Source: an uncultured Clostridia bacterium (lineage in GTDB: Bacteria > Bacillota > Clostridia > Oscillospirales > Acutalibacteraceae). From it: a stretch of DNA of 18,156 bases. A program made the position numbers and the translations under genes. Where the stretch lies: assembly GCA_937898195.1 (NCBI GenBank), contig CALEJD010000051.1, positions 1 to 18,156 on the forward strand, read 5' to 3'. This document shows, in pieces, positions 1 to 8,009 of this stretch; the first letter of the stretch is position 1; every line of letters starts with the position of its first letter. The notes beneath the pieces are model-generated. The model did no database searches, was not told the origin of the DNA, and saw only the letters and a list, made by a program, of their open reading frames with translations.

Positions 1-487
1 TTTTAACTGCATCCATATTAATACCGGCTTTTGTTGAACCGATATTAACTGATGAACAAATATGTTCAGTTACATCAAGCGCTTCTGGAATAGAACGAAT
101 AAGTGCTTCATCACCAGCAGCAAAGCCTTTTTGAACAAGAGCCGAGTAACCACCAATAAAGTTTACACCAACTGTCTGAGCAACTCTTTCAAGTGTTTTT
201 GCATATAATACAGGGTCTCCCTTACCAGATGCTAAAACCATTGAAATTGGTGTTACAGAGATACGCTTATTAATAATTGGAATACCATATTGCTTTTCAA
301 TATCTTCACCGGTTTTTACAAGGTGTTCAGCTTTTCTTGTCATTTTCTCATAAATCTTGTCGCAAGTTGATTTTGCATCGCCTGTGCAACAGTCAAGAAG
401 AGAAATACCCATTGTAATTGTTCTAATGTCAAGATTTTCATCTTGAATCATATTGATAGTTTCAAGTATATCGTGTGTATTTATCAT
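1..487 (-). CDS. PFL family (UPF0210/DUF711) protein, 5' part only
   Basis: The gene runs off the left edge of the window, so only the first 162 residues are visible. From the ATG at 487 the protein reads in the style of UPF0210/DUF711 (PFL) proteins: TITMGISLLDC near residue 20, NKRISVTPISMV in the middle, then GGYSALVQKG and CSSVNIGSTKAGINM before the cut. These stretches closely resemble the streptococcal members I remember. The family is related to pyruvate-formate-lyase-like folds, but its biochemical role is not established and I assign none. The ribosome site is weak (AGGT about 8 bases upstream). The gene lies 22 bases after the ACT-domain gene, and this pair is a common arrangement in Firmicutes, which suggests one transcript and possibly ligand sensing by the ACT protein. 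Family assignment is confident; function is unknown. Confidence 0.9.
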   Translation of the reverse strand, partial: MINTHDILETINMIQDENLDIRTITMGISLLDCCTGDAKSTCDKIYEKMTRKAEHLVKTGEDIEKQYGIPIINKRISVTPISMVLASGKGDPVLYAKTLERVAQTVGVNFIGGYSALVQKGFAAGDEALIRSIPEALDVTEHICSSVNIGSTKAGINMDAVK

Positions 488-509
488 TTTAATACCTACT
501 CTCGCAAAC

Positions 510-779
510 TTAAATTCTGTGCATTGAGTTGAAAATATCTTCGTGCATAACGTGGATTGAAAGTGACATTTCATTACCCATTGCTGAAACTTTATCTGAA
601 AAGTCTGTGAATGAAATATTACACTTTTCAAGGTCAACAAGCATAATCATACAAAACATATCTTGTAAAATTGATTGTGATACTTCAATAACATTTACAT
701 TATATTCAGAACAGATTCCTGAAACTTTGGCAAGAATACCAACCATATCTTTACCAACAACAGTGATAATACCTCTCAT
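510..779 (-). CDS. ACT domain-containing protein (UPF0237 type)
   Basis: A stand-alone ACT-domain protein of 89 residues, beginning MRGIITVVGKDMVGILAKVS, the beta-alpha-beta opening typical of small ACT proteins that bind amino acids or other small ligands. The whole protein is one ACT module with no catalytic domain, so a regulatory role is likely. I chose the ATG at 779 because GGAGG at 788-792 lies 8 bases before it. An in-frame start at 794 would lie upstream of that ribosome site and is rejected. The PFL-family gene follows after 22 bases, and the two are probably co-transcribed. The ligand and partner are not known from sequence. Confidence in the family is high. Confidence 0.9.
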   Translation of the reverse strand: MRGIITVVGKDMVGILAKVSGICSEYNVNVIEVSQSILQDMFCMIMLVDLEKCNISFTDFSDKVSAMGNEMSLSIHVMHEDIFNSMHRI

Positions 780-809
780 GAATATTACCTCCAAAAAAAT
801 ATTTTTTTT

Positions 810-838
810 ATTTTATCACAAAATATATCAAATGTGAA
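810..838 (-). promoter_or_regulatory. Candidate sigma-A promoter for the ACT-PFL pair
   Basis: On the minus strand, TTCACA (838-833) and TAAAAT (815-810) are separated by 17 bases and sit about 31 bases before the start codon. The -35 is imperfect. The site fits a housekeeping promoter, but the region is very AT-rich and chance matches are likely. Confidence 0.45.
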
Positions 839-876
839 TACAAAAAACATTTAGTTTATTATTTTTGTAAATAAAG

Positions 877-904
877 TTGAAAATTTTGAAAAATGTAGTA
901 AAAT
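877..904 (+). promoter_or_regulatory. Candidate sigma-A promoter for the PHP-ispE-flavoprotein operon
   Basis: TTGAAA (877-882) and TAAAAT (899-904) are spaced by 16 bases, with a strong ribosome site (CGGAGGTG, 923-930) and the ATG at 936 following. It lies back to back with the promoter of the divergent ACT gene. Confidence 0.55.
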
Positions 905-935
905 TATTGTAGGTAGTATATACGGAGGTGTAAAA

Positions 936-1760
936 ATGTATAAAAATATTGTTGATTTACACGTTCACACAGATAATTCATTTGATGGCAATCACTCTGC
1001 GACTTTTTTCTGTGAAAAAGCAGAAGTACTTGATTTAAGAGCAATCGCTTTTACTGACCATTGCGAAGTTGACCAGTTCAGAGGCGATTCTGAATATGAA
1101 AAAAGAATTTTTCAGGCATTTTTTGAAGTGTCAAAAGTGCGTTCTGCCTTCAGGGGCAAAATGATTGTTCTTAATGGCATTGAACTTGGACAACCTGCTT
1201 TTGATATTGAATGTGCTGATGATATAATAAGTCGTTATGAATATGACCAGGTTATTGGCTCTGTTCACAATCTTCGTGGTGGTGAAGACTTTTATTTTAT
1301 GGAAAATCTTACACTTCCAGTAGCAGAAGATTTGTTACGACAATATTTTGACGAGATAATTATTATGCTTGAATGGGGTAATTTTGATGTTCTCGCACAT
1401 TTAACCTATCCTTTAAGATATTTCTGTTCAAAATCAAACCTTGAAATCGACTTATCAAAATTCAATGAACAAATTGAAAAAATTCTCAAATTAACGGTCG
1501 AAAAAGGCATAGCTTTAGAAATCAACACGGCAGCTTTGCGCCAGCCTCTTAACAAATTATCACCTGAAATTGATATTATAAAGAGATATAAAGAAATAGG
1601 TGGTAAATATATTACGGTTGGTTCAGACGCTCATTATGCAGAACATCTTGCGGCGGATGTTGATGCTGCTTATGATGCTGCACTTGAAGCAGGTTTTGAG
1701 TGTATAACATTCTTCCAAAAAAGAACACCAATGCTTATGAAAATCGAAAAGGAGGACTAA
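936..1760 (+). CDS. PHP-domain phosphatase, HisJ (histidinol-phosphatase) family
   Basis: A 274-residue metal-dependent phosphatase of the PHP superfamily. Metal-ligand motifs are present in order: HVH at residues 9-11, TDHCE at 40-44, GIELG with E83, SVH with H111, and GSDAH at 229-233. The C-terminal pattern LEINTAALRQP and the closing FFQKR are typical of HisJ-type histidinol-phosphate phosphatases, as is the length of about 270 residues. No other histidine-biosynthesis gene is nearby, so the substrate could be another phosphate ester; HisJ-like PHP proteins are often over-annotated. GGAGGTG 6 bases upstream fixes the ATG at 936. The stop codon is two bases before the ispE start codon, and the ispE ribosome site lies inside the end of this gene, so translation of the two is probably coupled. 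Confidence 0.85.
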   Translation: MYKNIVDLHVHTDNSFDGNHSATFFCEKAEVLDLRAIAFTDHCEVDQFRGDSEYEKRIFQAFFEVSKVRSAFRGKMIVLNGIELGQPAFDIECADDIISRYEYDQVIGSVHNLRGGEDFYFMENLTLPVAEDLLRQYFDEIIIMLEWGNFDVLAHLTYPLRYFCSKSNLEIDLSKFNEQIEKILKLTVEKGIALEINTAALRQPLNKLSPEIDIIKRYKEIGGKYITVGSDAHYAEHLAADVDAAYDAALEAGFECITFFQKRTPMLMKIEKED

Positions 1761-1762
1761 AT

Positions 1763-2629
1763 ATGAAAGTTAAAGCAGCAGCAAAAATTAATTTGATGCT
1801 CGATATTTTAAAACGTCTTGAGAACGGATATCATAGCCTTTTTATGATTATGCAATCTGTTGACCTTTTTGATGTTGTCACAGTTGATAAAAACAACGAA
1901 AATAAGATTATTATTGAATGCGATAAAGATGGTGTACCTTGCAATGAAAAGAATATTGCTTATAAATGCGCAATGAAGTTCTTTGAATATTGCAATATAA
2001 ATGATAACGGGGTAACTATCAAAATTGAAAAGAATATTCCAATGGCGGCAGGTGTTGCAGGTGGTAGTGCAGACGGTGCAGCTGTAATTTATTGCTTAAA
2101 CAAAGTTTTTAATACAAATCTTTCACAAAAAGAACTTTGTGAAATTGGTAATAAAGTTGGTGCAGATATTCCTTTTAGCCTCACAGGTGGAACAGCTGTG
2201 ACACTTGGAACTGGCAATGTTATTGCACCAGTTAAGGATTTACCAGAATGTTATATAGTTCTTTGCAAACCTGAACAGGATGTCTCAACACCCGAAGCCT
2301 ATGCAGAATTTGACGCATTGAATCGTGTTCGCCATCTTGATAGAGTTTCAATGATTGATGCAGTTTCCAATGCTGACTATGAAAAAATATGCTCACTTTG
2401 TGGCAATGTTTTTGAACAAGCAGTTGAAGTGCCAAAGAGACCACACATTAAAGGCATAATGAGAAAAAGTGGTGCAGATGCTTGTTGTATGAGCGGTAGC
2501 GGTCCAACAGTATTTGGTTTATTCTCCGACGAGTCCAAGGCAAGCGAGTGTTATAATAAACTCAAAGCAAAATATAATCAGGTGTATATTTGTAAACCTG
2601 TTAAAAATGGAATTGTTGAGTTAGGTTAA
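1763..2629 (+). CDS. ispE: 4-diphosphocytidyl-2-C-methyl-D-erythritol kinase
   Basis: IspE phosphorylates CDP-methylerythritol at the 2-hydroxyl using ATP, the fourth step of the methylerythritol phosphate route to isopentenyl diphosphate. The 288-residue protein has normal family length. It shows the N-terminal AKIN motif with K8, the GHMP-kinase ATP loop at residues 93-104 (PMAAGVAGGSAD), GADIPF with the catalytic-type D135, and the C-terminal GSGPTVFG motif. AAGGAGGA at 1749-1756 selects the ATG at 1763 over an in-frame ATG at 1700, which lies inside the upstream gene. It is the middle gene of a three-gene operon and is followed after 20 bases by a flavoprotein resembling isoprenoid reductases, an association that may be functional. 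The enzyme is cytoplasmic. Identification is confident. Confidence 0.95.
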   Translation: MKVKAAAKINLMLDILKRLENGYHSLFMIMQSVDLFDVVTVDKNNENKIIIECDKDGVPCNEKNIAYKCAMKFFEYCNINDNGVTIKIEKNIPMAAGVAGGSADGAAVIYCLNKVFNTNLSQKELCEIGNKVGADIPFSLTGGTAVTLGTGNVIAPVKDLPECYIVLCKPEQDVSTPEAYAEFDALNRVRHLDRVSMIDAVSNADYEKICSLCGNVFEQAVEVPKRPHIKGIMRKSGADACCMSGSGPTVFGLFSDESKASECYNKLKAKYNQVYICKPVKNGIVELG

Positions 2630-2649
2630 AATCAATTGGGGGATTGGTT

Positions 2650-4047
2650 ATGAAAAAATATGATGTGTTAGTTGTTGGTGCATCAACAACAGGATGTTGG
2701 TTTGCTTATAAAATGGCTGAACAAGGATTCAAGGTTTTGGTCATTGAAAAACAGCAACCCGACGATGTTTCAAGAGAATATGACGTCTTCCATATGGGTA
2801 AAGAAGATATGGATCGCTTTGACCTTTGCATTCCTGAAGAGGGTGACCCATTACGCGAATTTTCTTTTGCCCATTCAACAATGATGTCACCTTATGGCAA
2901 TCACCCAAAAGCTTGTGCAGAAGCACCTGTAATCGGGTTACATAAACACGATTATATAATGACTATGGCTGGCCGTGCTAAAAAGGGCGGCGCAGAAATT
3001 ATTTATGGCGCATCCTTTGCAGATTTTATTTATGATGATAATAAAATAATTGGTGCTAAATATAATACTGCTGATGGTGAAAAAGCAGCATATGCAAGAA
3101 TTGTTGCAGATTGTTCTGGAATTCCTGCAGTTGCTCGTACAAAACTTCCTGATACATCTGTTGTTGGTAATTTTAAACTAACAAATGAAGATATTCTTTA
3201 TGTTGTGCTTTATTATGCAGAATATCTCAAAAATGACTTTAACCCTAGAGAATTAGATGGCTTCTTTATGCAATATAAATCATGGTCAGCACCATCTGAT
3301 AATTCAAATGGTGCAATTCTTGGTATCGGCGCATTTTACGGCTATGATTATGCTGAATATATTTTCAAAAACGATTTTATGCCAAATACAAATTTCCCTG
3401 AATATACAGTTGAACGCATTGAAAAGGGTATGACACCATATCATACATCTGTTTATTCACTTGTTGATGACGGCTTTATTGCTCTTGGTGATGCAGCTTG
3501 CCATACAAAGCCGACTTGTGGTGAAGGTTGCACGTCTTCACTCGTAGCAGGCGAAATTGCAGTTGAAGTTATTTCAAATCTTTTGAAATCAGATAAATAT
3601 CTTACAAAAGAGAGAATGTGGAGTATCAATAAACGCTATATGGTAGCACAAGGTAAAGATTTCGATTCAACTCGTCCTGTACTTATGGGTGTTATAGGAA
3701 TGAATTACGACGAAGCAGAATATCTTTTCAAGAACGATATTATCTTCAGTGAAAAAATTCTTGGTGGAATGGACACAGGTCTTAACCTTTCAAATAAAGA
3801 TATTGCAGACATCGTAAAAGGTGTTGTTGGCGGTATTGCAAAGGGAAAAATCAAACCATCAACCATTGCAAAACTTCTTAAAGGTCTTAGTAATAGCGAT
3901 AAGGTTGGTAAACTTTATGACGCTTATCCTAAACAGTGTGAAGATTTTGCAGAATGGAAAGAAAAAGCAGATAAACTGTGGGCAGAAATCGGACCAGTTG
4001 CTGATACTTGCGACCCAGAAATTCTTAAAAAATTAGGTTATATTTAA
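2650..4047 (+). CDS. FAD-dependent oxidoreductase, geranylgeranyl-reductase-like
   Basis: A 465-residue flavoprotein. The N-terminal dinucleotide fold begins YDVLVVGASTTGCWFA (residues 4-19), a GxxxxG variant, followed by VLVIEK at the end of the second strand. ADCSGIPAVAR near residue 158 and GFIALGDAACHTKP (GD at 280-281) are the further FAD contacts expected in the geranylgeranyl reductase / p-hydroxybenzoate hydroxylase group. The C-terminal 130 residues are helical and not recognised. The substrate cannot be read from sequence; reduction of a polyprenyl chain or use as an electron-transfer flavoprotein are both possible. The position directly behind ispE makes an isoprenoid-linked substrate attractive, but that is inference. 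I chose the ATG at 2650, with GGGGG about 8 bases upstream; an in-frame TTG at 2644 overlaps that site. A hairpin terminator follows. Confidence 0.8.
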   Translation: MKKYDVLVVGASTTGCWFAYKMAEQGFKVLVIEKQQPDDVSREYDVFHMGKEDMDRFDLCIPEEGDPLREFSFAHSTMMSPYGNHPKACAEAPVIGLHKHDYIMTMAGRAKKGGAEIIYGASFADFIYDDNKIIGAKYNTADGEKAAYARIVADCSGIPAVARTKLPDTSVVGNFKLTNEDILYVVLYYAEYLKNDFNPRELDGFFMQYKSWSAPSDNSNGAILGIGAFYGYDYAEYIFKNDFMPNTNFPEYTVERIEKGMTPYHTSVYSLVDDGFIALGDAACHTKPTCGEGCTSSLVAGEIAVEVISNLLKSDKYLTKERMWSINKRYMVAQGKDFDSTRPVLMGVIGMNYDEAEYLFKNDIIFSEKILGGMDTGLNLSNKDIADIVKGVVGGIAKGKIKPSTIAKLLKGLSNSDKVGKLYDAYPKQCEDFAEWKEKADKLWAEIGPVADTCDPEILKKLGYI

Positions 4048-4055
4048 TATTATAG

Positions 4056-4089
4056 GGCGGGGGCTTGCTCCCGCCGTTATGATTTTTTT
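4056..4089 (+). terminator. Rho-independent terminator of the PHP-ispE-flavoprotein operon
   Basis: A GC-rich stem (4056-4063 with 4068-4075, eight pairs including one G-T) closes a CTTG loop. A run of seven T follows at 4083-4089. The T run starts seven bases after the stem, so termination may be imperfect. Confidence 0.7.
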
Positions 4090-4109
4090 AATAATTTTTT
4101 AAAAAACTC

Positions 4110-4140
4110 TTGACCTTCCCCTTGGGTCAAGGTGTATATA
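4110..4140 (+). promoter_or_regulatory. MerR-type promoter with operator dyad in a 19-bp spacer
   Basis: TTGACC (4110-4115) and TATATA (4135-4140) are 19 bases apart, the overlong spacer typical of promoters activated by MerR-family proteins. The spacer holds a 21-base imperfect dyad centred at 4123: ACCTT at 4113-4117 mirrors AAGGT at 4129-4133, and CC at 4120-4121 mirrors GG at 4125-4126. The site lies directly upstream of a MerR-type gene whose ATG is at 4172, so autoregulation is the natural reading. Confidence 0.8.
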
Positions 4141-4171
4141 TTGCTTATAAAATCGATTTTGGGGTGTTTTT

Positions 4172-5488
4172 ATGACAATAAAAGAAGCCGAAAAACTAAC
4201 GGGACTTACTGCAAAAAGTATTCGTTTATATGAATCAAAAGGTCTTATCACAGTAGAACGTAATGAAGAAAACGATTATCGTAACTATACTCAAGAAAAT
4301 ATTAATCAATTAAAACAAATTAAGGTATATAGATATTTTGATTTTTCAATTGAAGAAATAAAGGAACTTCTTAACGATACTAATGAAAAGATTGCAGAAA
4401 AGATTCAACAAAAAATGGAAAAATATGAAGACGAAACAGAAGATATTTCATCAAAAAGAGATTGGTTGAATGCACTTTCAAAAGATTTATCAAAAGGCAA
4501 ACTGGAATTAGAAGAATATGCAGATACTATTGAGTTTCTTGAGGGCGAAGAAATGTCTGAGTTAAGAAAATTAATAGACGATTTATCTGTTCCTTCATTA
4601 ACTCAGACCATTATATCTACCCTTGTTTTTTGTGGACCAATTGGTTGGTTGTTTTTGAATATAGCTACAGGAATGAACAATTCTCTTGTATTTAATGCTT
4701 TTTTAGCAATAGTTTCTACAGTTGTTATTACGCTTATATGGATTAATTTCTTCAAAACAAGAAAACAATATAAGGCAAAAGTTAAACGCAAAAATAAAGA
4801 ACACTCATCTTATTGGATTTTCGCAGTAATTGCATTTGGCGTTGTATTCGCAAGCATTATTTATGGCACTAAATTTGTATATGAACTTTTAGCACCAGAT
4901 GAGTGGTTGTTTTTTGAAACACACCAAATCCCATTTACAATTTATATTTTTGCAATAATTTGTATTGCTGGGCTTGGATTTTTAATGGCAAAACAAGTAA
5001 TAGATAATTTCAAAGAGATTAAGAATTATAAACCTGATATAAGAAGTTGTATTAGAGGGCTAATTTTACTTGTGGTTTTATGGTGTGCTTCAACTTATCT
5101 TTGTTTAATGAATACGGTATTTGTTACGGAAGACAGTATAATCGTACACTCGCCATTTAATATCAAAGGTAAGGTTTATTCTTATAATGAAGTAGAAAAA
5201 GTTATAACAGGTTTTGGCGATGGTGGACTTGCTCCATTTGATTATCAAAAAAAGGGTAATTTCTATTACAAGGTAAAAGTTGACGGTAAAACATTGCTTT
5301 TCACAGGTGGTCAGGTATCAGAAGATATACAGCGATATGCGGATGACACATATCTTGAGCTTGAAGAATTTGACCAGAATTTAATGAATGCGGGTGCAGA
5401 AAAAGAATCCAGTGAAGAAAATTATGAAGATTGTTTTATGGACCAAGAATACGTCGATAGGTTTTTAAGAATTATAAATAACAAATAA
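4172..5488 (+). CDS. Membrane-tethered MerR-family transcriptional regulator
   Basis: A 438-residue fusion. Residues 1-68 form a MerR winged helix-turn-helix (TIKEAEKLTGLTAKSIRLYE, then a wing with YRNYT and a FSIEEIKELL helix). Residues 70-135 are charged and helical, probably the dimerisation coiled coil. Five hydrophobic segments follow at about 145-165, 172-193, 213-231, 253-273 and 293-313. The strongly basic loop at 195-210 marks the cytoplasmic side and is consistent with a cytoplasmic N-terminus, which puts residues 314-438 outside. That tail has a beta-rich stretch and an acidic end; it may resemble a bacterial PH-like fold, but I cannot confirm this. No metal-binding Cys pattern of CueR or ZntR type is seen. 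GGGGTG is 6 bases before the ATG. The gene sits alone behind its own MerR-type operator and ends in a bidirectional terminator. The signal it senses is unknown. Confidence 0.85.
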   Translation: MTIKEAEKLTGLTAKSIRLYESKGLITVERNEENDYRNYTQENINQLKQIKVYRYFDFSIEEIKELLNDTNEKIAEKIQQKMEKYEDETEDISSKRDWLNALSKDLSKGKLELEEYADTIEFLEGEEMSELRKLIDDLSVPSLTQTIISTLVFCGPIGWLFLNIATGMNNSLVFNAFLAIVSTVVITLIWINFFKTRKQYKAKVKRKNKEHSSYWIFAVIAFGVVFASIIYGTKFVYELLAPDEWLFFETHQIPFTIYIFAIICIAGLGFLMAKQVIDNFKEIKNYKPDIRSCIRGLILLVVLWCASTYLCLMNTVFVTEDSIIVHSPFNIKGKVYSYNEVEKVITGFGDGGLAPFDYQKKGNFYYKVKVDGKTLLFTGGQVSEDIQRYADDTYLELEEFDQNLMNAGAEKESSEENYEDCFMDQEYVDRFLRIINNK

Positions 5489-5511
5489 AAAGCAGGCATT
5501 TGCCTGCTTTT
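5488..5511. terminator. Bidirectional terminator between converging genes
   Basis: A ten-pair stem, 5488-5497 with 5502-5511, closes an ATTT loop. The arms begin with A and end with T runs, so the hairpin can end transcription from both sides: the MerR-type gene on plus (stop at 5486-5488) and the glycosidase-like gene on minus (stop at 5514-5516). Confidence 0.9.
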
Positions 5512-5513
5512 AT

Positions 5514-8009
5514 TTATTTAGCTTTGTATTGTGTTTTAATTATGTGTGTAATTGCTTTTGCGCCATTTGTAATGTATTTTCCAAGATTACCTGAAAGACC
5601 TGTTAAAATAGGATTTTTCAGGTCTTTTTCATTAATGCCGTCTGCATTACTTTCGTGAAGAATAACATTATCGTTACTGAATGGTAAAATCATACTGTTA
5701 TCATTTGCTGTAATCACTGAACCATCTGCAAATGCACAGATTTCATTCTTCTCATCTTCTGATAATCCGTCTTTTGACATTGGGTAAAGACCGAAAATGG
5801 CAGTTTCTTTGCTACCGTTATATGATGGTGCAATGCTCTTGCCTTGTGCTGCAACAAGTGTATATGTGTCAAGAATTTCGTCATTTGCACGACCAAAATG
5901 GTGTCTTTGTTTGCCGTAATATGTGCCAAATGGATTCATTCTCACAGTCTTATCATTTTCTAATCTCATTGGGCAATGTGCCATTGATGAAAGCACTTGT
6001 CTTGAGTTAGCAACAATTATACCTACGTTTTCATCATATAAGCCAATAAAACCACCTGTTAACTGATGGTTGAATGAGTCAACCTTTTGGTTTTTCTCGT
6101 CACATTCTGGGAAGCTCTGTGTTCTGAATGAAGAAACATCATCCATAAAGTTTCTTTTTATAACAGAAACATCACCAGTGAATTTTGGTGTAATCTGGAA
6201 TGGTACAGTTTCTTTCCATTCCATATCACTATATCTGCCTAATGCTGAATTTTCAGTTGAAATTGATGTTGTTTCAGCTGTATATGGGTATTTTACAGTT
6301 GTGCGAACAAAAATTCCATCTGAAAATGGTGTTGCAAAGAAATCAAATGTATAACTACCTGATTCGATTTCTTTTGGTAAGTGTATTTCACCTTTAACAC
6401 TCATACCATAGCCGTTACCGCCAACAGAAAGGGAAGTCATACTTGTGTTTTTAAATTCGAACTTTTCTTTGCCATAGGTGATATATGATTGCAAGAAATC
6501 ATAGTCACCAATTTTTTTGCCATCAATTTGTGCAAATGCAATTTGTCCCTTTGGTGTGAACATTAACTGCATTCTACTTGTTTCAAGAAGATTCTTGTAT
6601 GGTGCTTTTTCTTTCTTTCCATCAAATGAAATTTCTACGTCATATTTATCTTTAATCTTTTTAAATTTCAATATTAAGAAAGCCGATTTGCACTCGTCAT
6701 CAGTAGCAACAGCAACAAAATCTTCAAGATATTTTGATTTAACAACTAATGAAGAAATGTCAGGGATATTTTCATTAATTTCAACCTGAACACTTTGTAA
6801 AAGTGAGTTGGTTATATTGTGAATGGTAATCTTTTTAGTTTTTGGCATTGCTAAAACTTCGTCTGCAATAACATTATCACTTAAATCAAGTGCAGTTTTT
6901 TCTCTTTGAATATTAAGCACAGGTGTTGCAAGTCCAAAGTGAGTTGTTGAAAGCAAAAGTACTCTGTTTTTGAATGATGGTGAGAGCATATCTCTATCAC
7001 TTGTGACCTTTGACATTGCTCTTGCGCGCTCAATTCGAGTCCAGATTTTTCTGTTAAAGGGTTTTTCAGACCAAGATGCATATCCTGTAAAATTACCGTC
7101 GGCAGTATCGTGTGTAAACTCAATTTTACCGATAGGCTTGTGATTATTAATATATCCACCAGGAGTATCAAAAACAACATAAGGTAAGTCTGCAACTTCT
7201 TTTACAAGTCCGTGAATGCCATCTGTATTTGCTACTTTGCCTGTGAATTTGCCAAGGTCGATGGTTTCCCAGAAAATTGCATCAGCGTCCATATTGATAA
7301 ACAAGAAAAGGTCATTGTTTATTTCACCTGACTCTTGCTTGCTTCTTAAATCTTTTACCCAAGCACGAAGACAACCCGCGTCACATACATCAGAGTTTGA
7401 ATACGTAGGAATTATTGTCATACTTTCGCCATTATAGGTGTAGGTTAGAGGGTTAAATGCTTCTTCATCATTAAGTTTTGGAATTATTGTTCTGAATGCA
7501 TCAAAAGGTACACAACTATAATAAAGACAAAGTGCCTTGATACCAAGCTTGTTATATAAGCTCACCTGTGATGGAGTGAACATCACTTCTTGTGGACGAA
7601 CAATCTTTTCGCAAGTACCAAAAATATCTTCAAGTCCACTACCATCAGGGTTTGTAATAGCGAGATTTATACTTTCGCAGAATTCGTCTTCGGTCATTGC
7701 TGAAAGCGCACCGTTGTTATAACCCATAATGATGTTTTCATCGCCGTATTTGATAACACGTTCTTTCATTTTCTCAATTATGTCAGGTGCATATTCAGGC
7801 AATATTTTTTGAAGTGAGAAAAAGTTTTCTGTGTCCCAAGTACCTTTTACAGGAATGCCTTGCTCGTTAAATTCGGTAAGAGTATCAAGAATTTTTCTTA
7901 TTATTCTAATGTCAGAGCCAAAACCTAAATTGTCGTTTGTATCACCACGATAAGAGTGATAGCAGTTAACATGAAAGCCATAAGCTATATGTATTTTATT
8001 TTCAAACAT
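5514..8009 (-). CDS. GH38/GH57-superfamily-like glycoside hydrolase
   Basis: An 831-residue protein without signal peptide or membrane segment, so cytoplasmic. The N-terminal half looks like the (beta/alpha)7 barrel shared by GH38 and GH57: an opening strand with GFHVNCYHS (residues 11-19), TWDTENFF (58-64), VRPQEVMFTPSQ (137-148), and FLFINMDADAIFW (235-247). Residues 309-331 (GYASWSEKPFNRKIWTRIER onward) resemble the helical segment after the GH38 barrel, which in alpha-mannosidases reads like YTSRPxxK. The remaining 500 residues are beta-rich, as in the C-terminal sandwich domains of GH38. The usual mannosidase catalytic motifs are not clearly present, so sugar specificity and even activity are uncertain. 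The start codon overlaps the end of the preceding phosphatase gene (stop at 8002-8004), so the two are translationally coupled. I am fairly sure of the superfamily but not of the family. Confidence 0.6.
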   Translation of the reverse strand: MFENKIHIAYGFHVNCYHSYRGDTNDNLGFGSDIRIIRKILDTLTEFNEQGIPVKGTWDTENFFSLQKILPEYAPDIIEKMKERVIKYGDENIIMGYNNGALSAMTEDEFCESINLAITNPDGSGLEDIFGTCEKIVRPQEVMFTPSQVSLYNKLGIKALCLYYSCVPFDAFRTIIPKLNDEEAFNPLTYTYNGESMTIIPTYSNSDVCDAGCLRAWVKDLRSKQESGEINNDLFLFINMDADAIFWETIDLGKFTGKVANTDGIHGLVKEVADLPYVVFDTPGGYINNHKPIGKIEFTHDTADGNFTGYASWSEKPFNRKIWTRIERARAMSKVTSDRDMLSPSFKNRVLLLSTTHFGLATPVLNIQREKTALDLSDNVIADEVLAMPKTKKITIHNITNSLLQSVQVEINENIPDISSLVVKSKYLEDFVAVATDDECKSAFLILKFKKIKDKYDVEISFDGKKEKAPYKNLLETSRMQLMFTPKGQIAFAQIDGKKIGDYDFLQSYITYGKEKFEFKNTSMTSLSVGGNGYGMSVKGEIHLPKEIESGSYTFDFFATPFSDGIFVRTTVKYPYTAETTSISTENSALGRYSDMEWKETVPFQITPKFTGDVSVIKRNFMDDVSSFRTQSFPECDEKNQKVDSFNHQLTGGFIGLYDENVGIIVANSRQVLSSMAHCPMRLENDKTVRMNPFGTYYGKQRHHFGRANDEILDTYTLVAAQGKSIAPSYNGSKETAIFGLYPMSKDGLSEDEKNEICAFADGSVITANDNSMILPFSNDNVILHESNADGINEKDLKNPILTGLSGNLGKYITNGAKAITHIIKTQYKAK

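Noticed and set aside
529..837. Plus-strand open frame of 102 codons
   Set aside because: It is antisense to the ACT-domain gene, has no ribosome site and encodes no recognisable protein.
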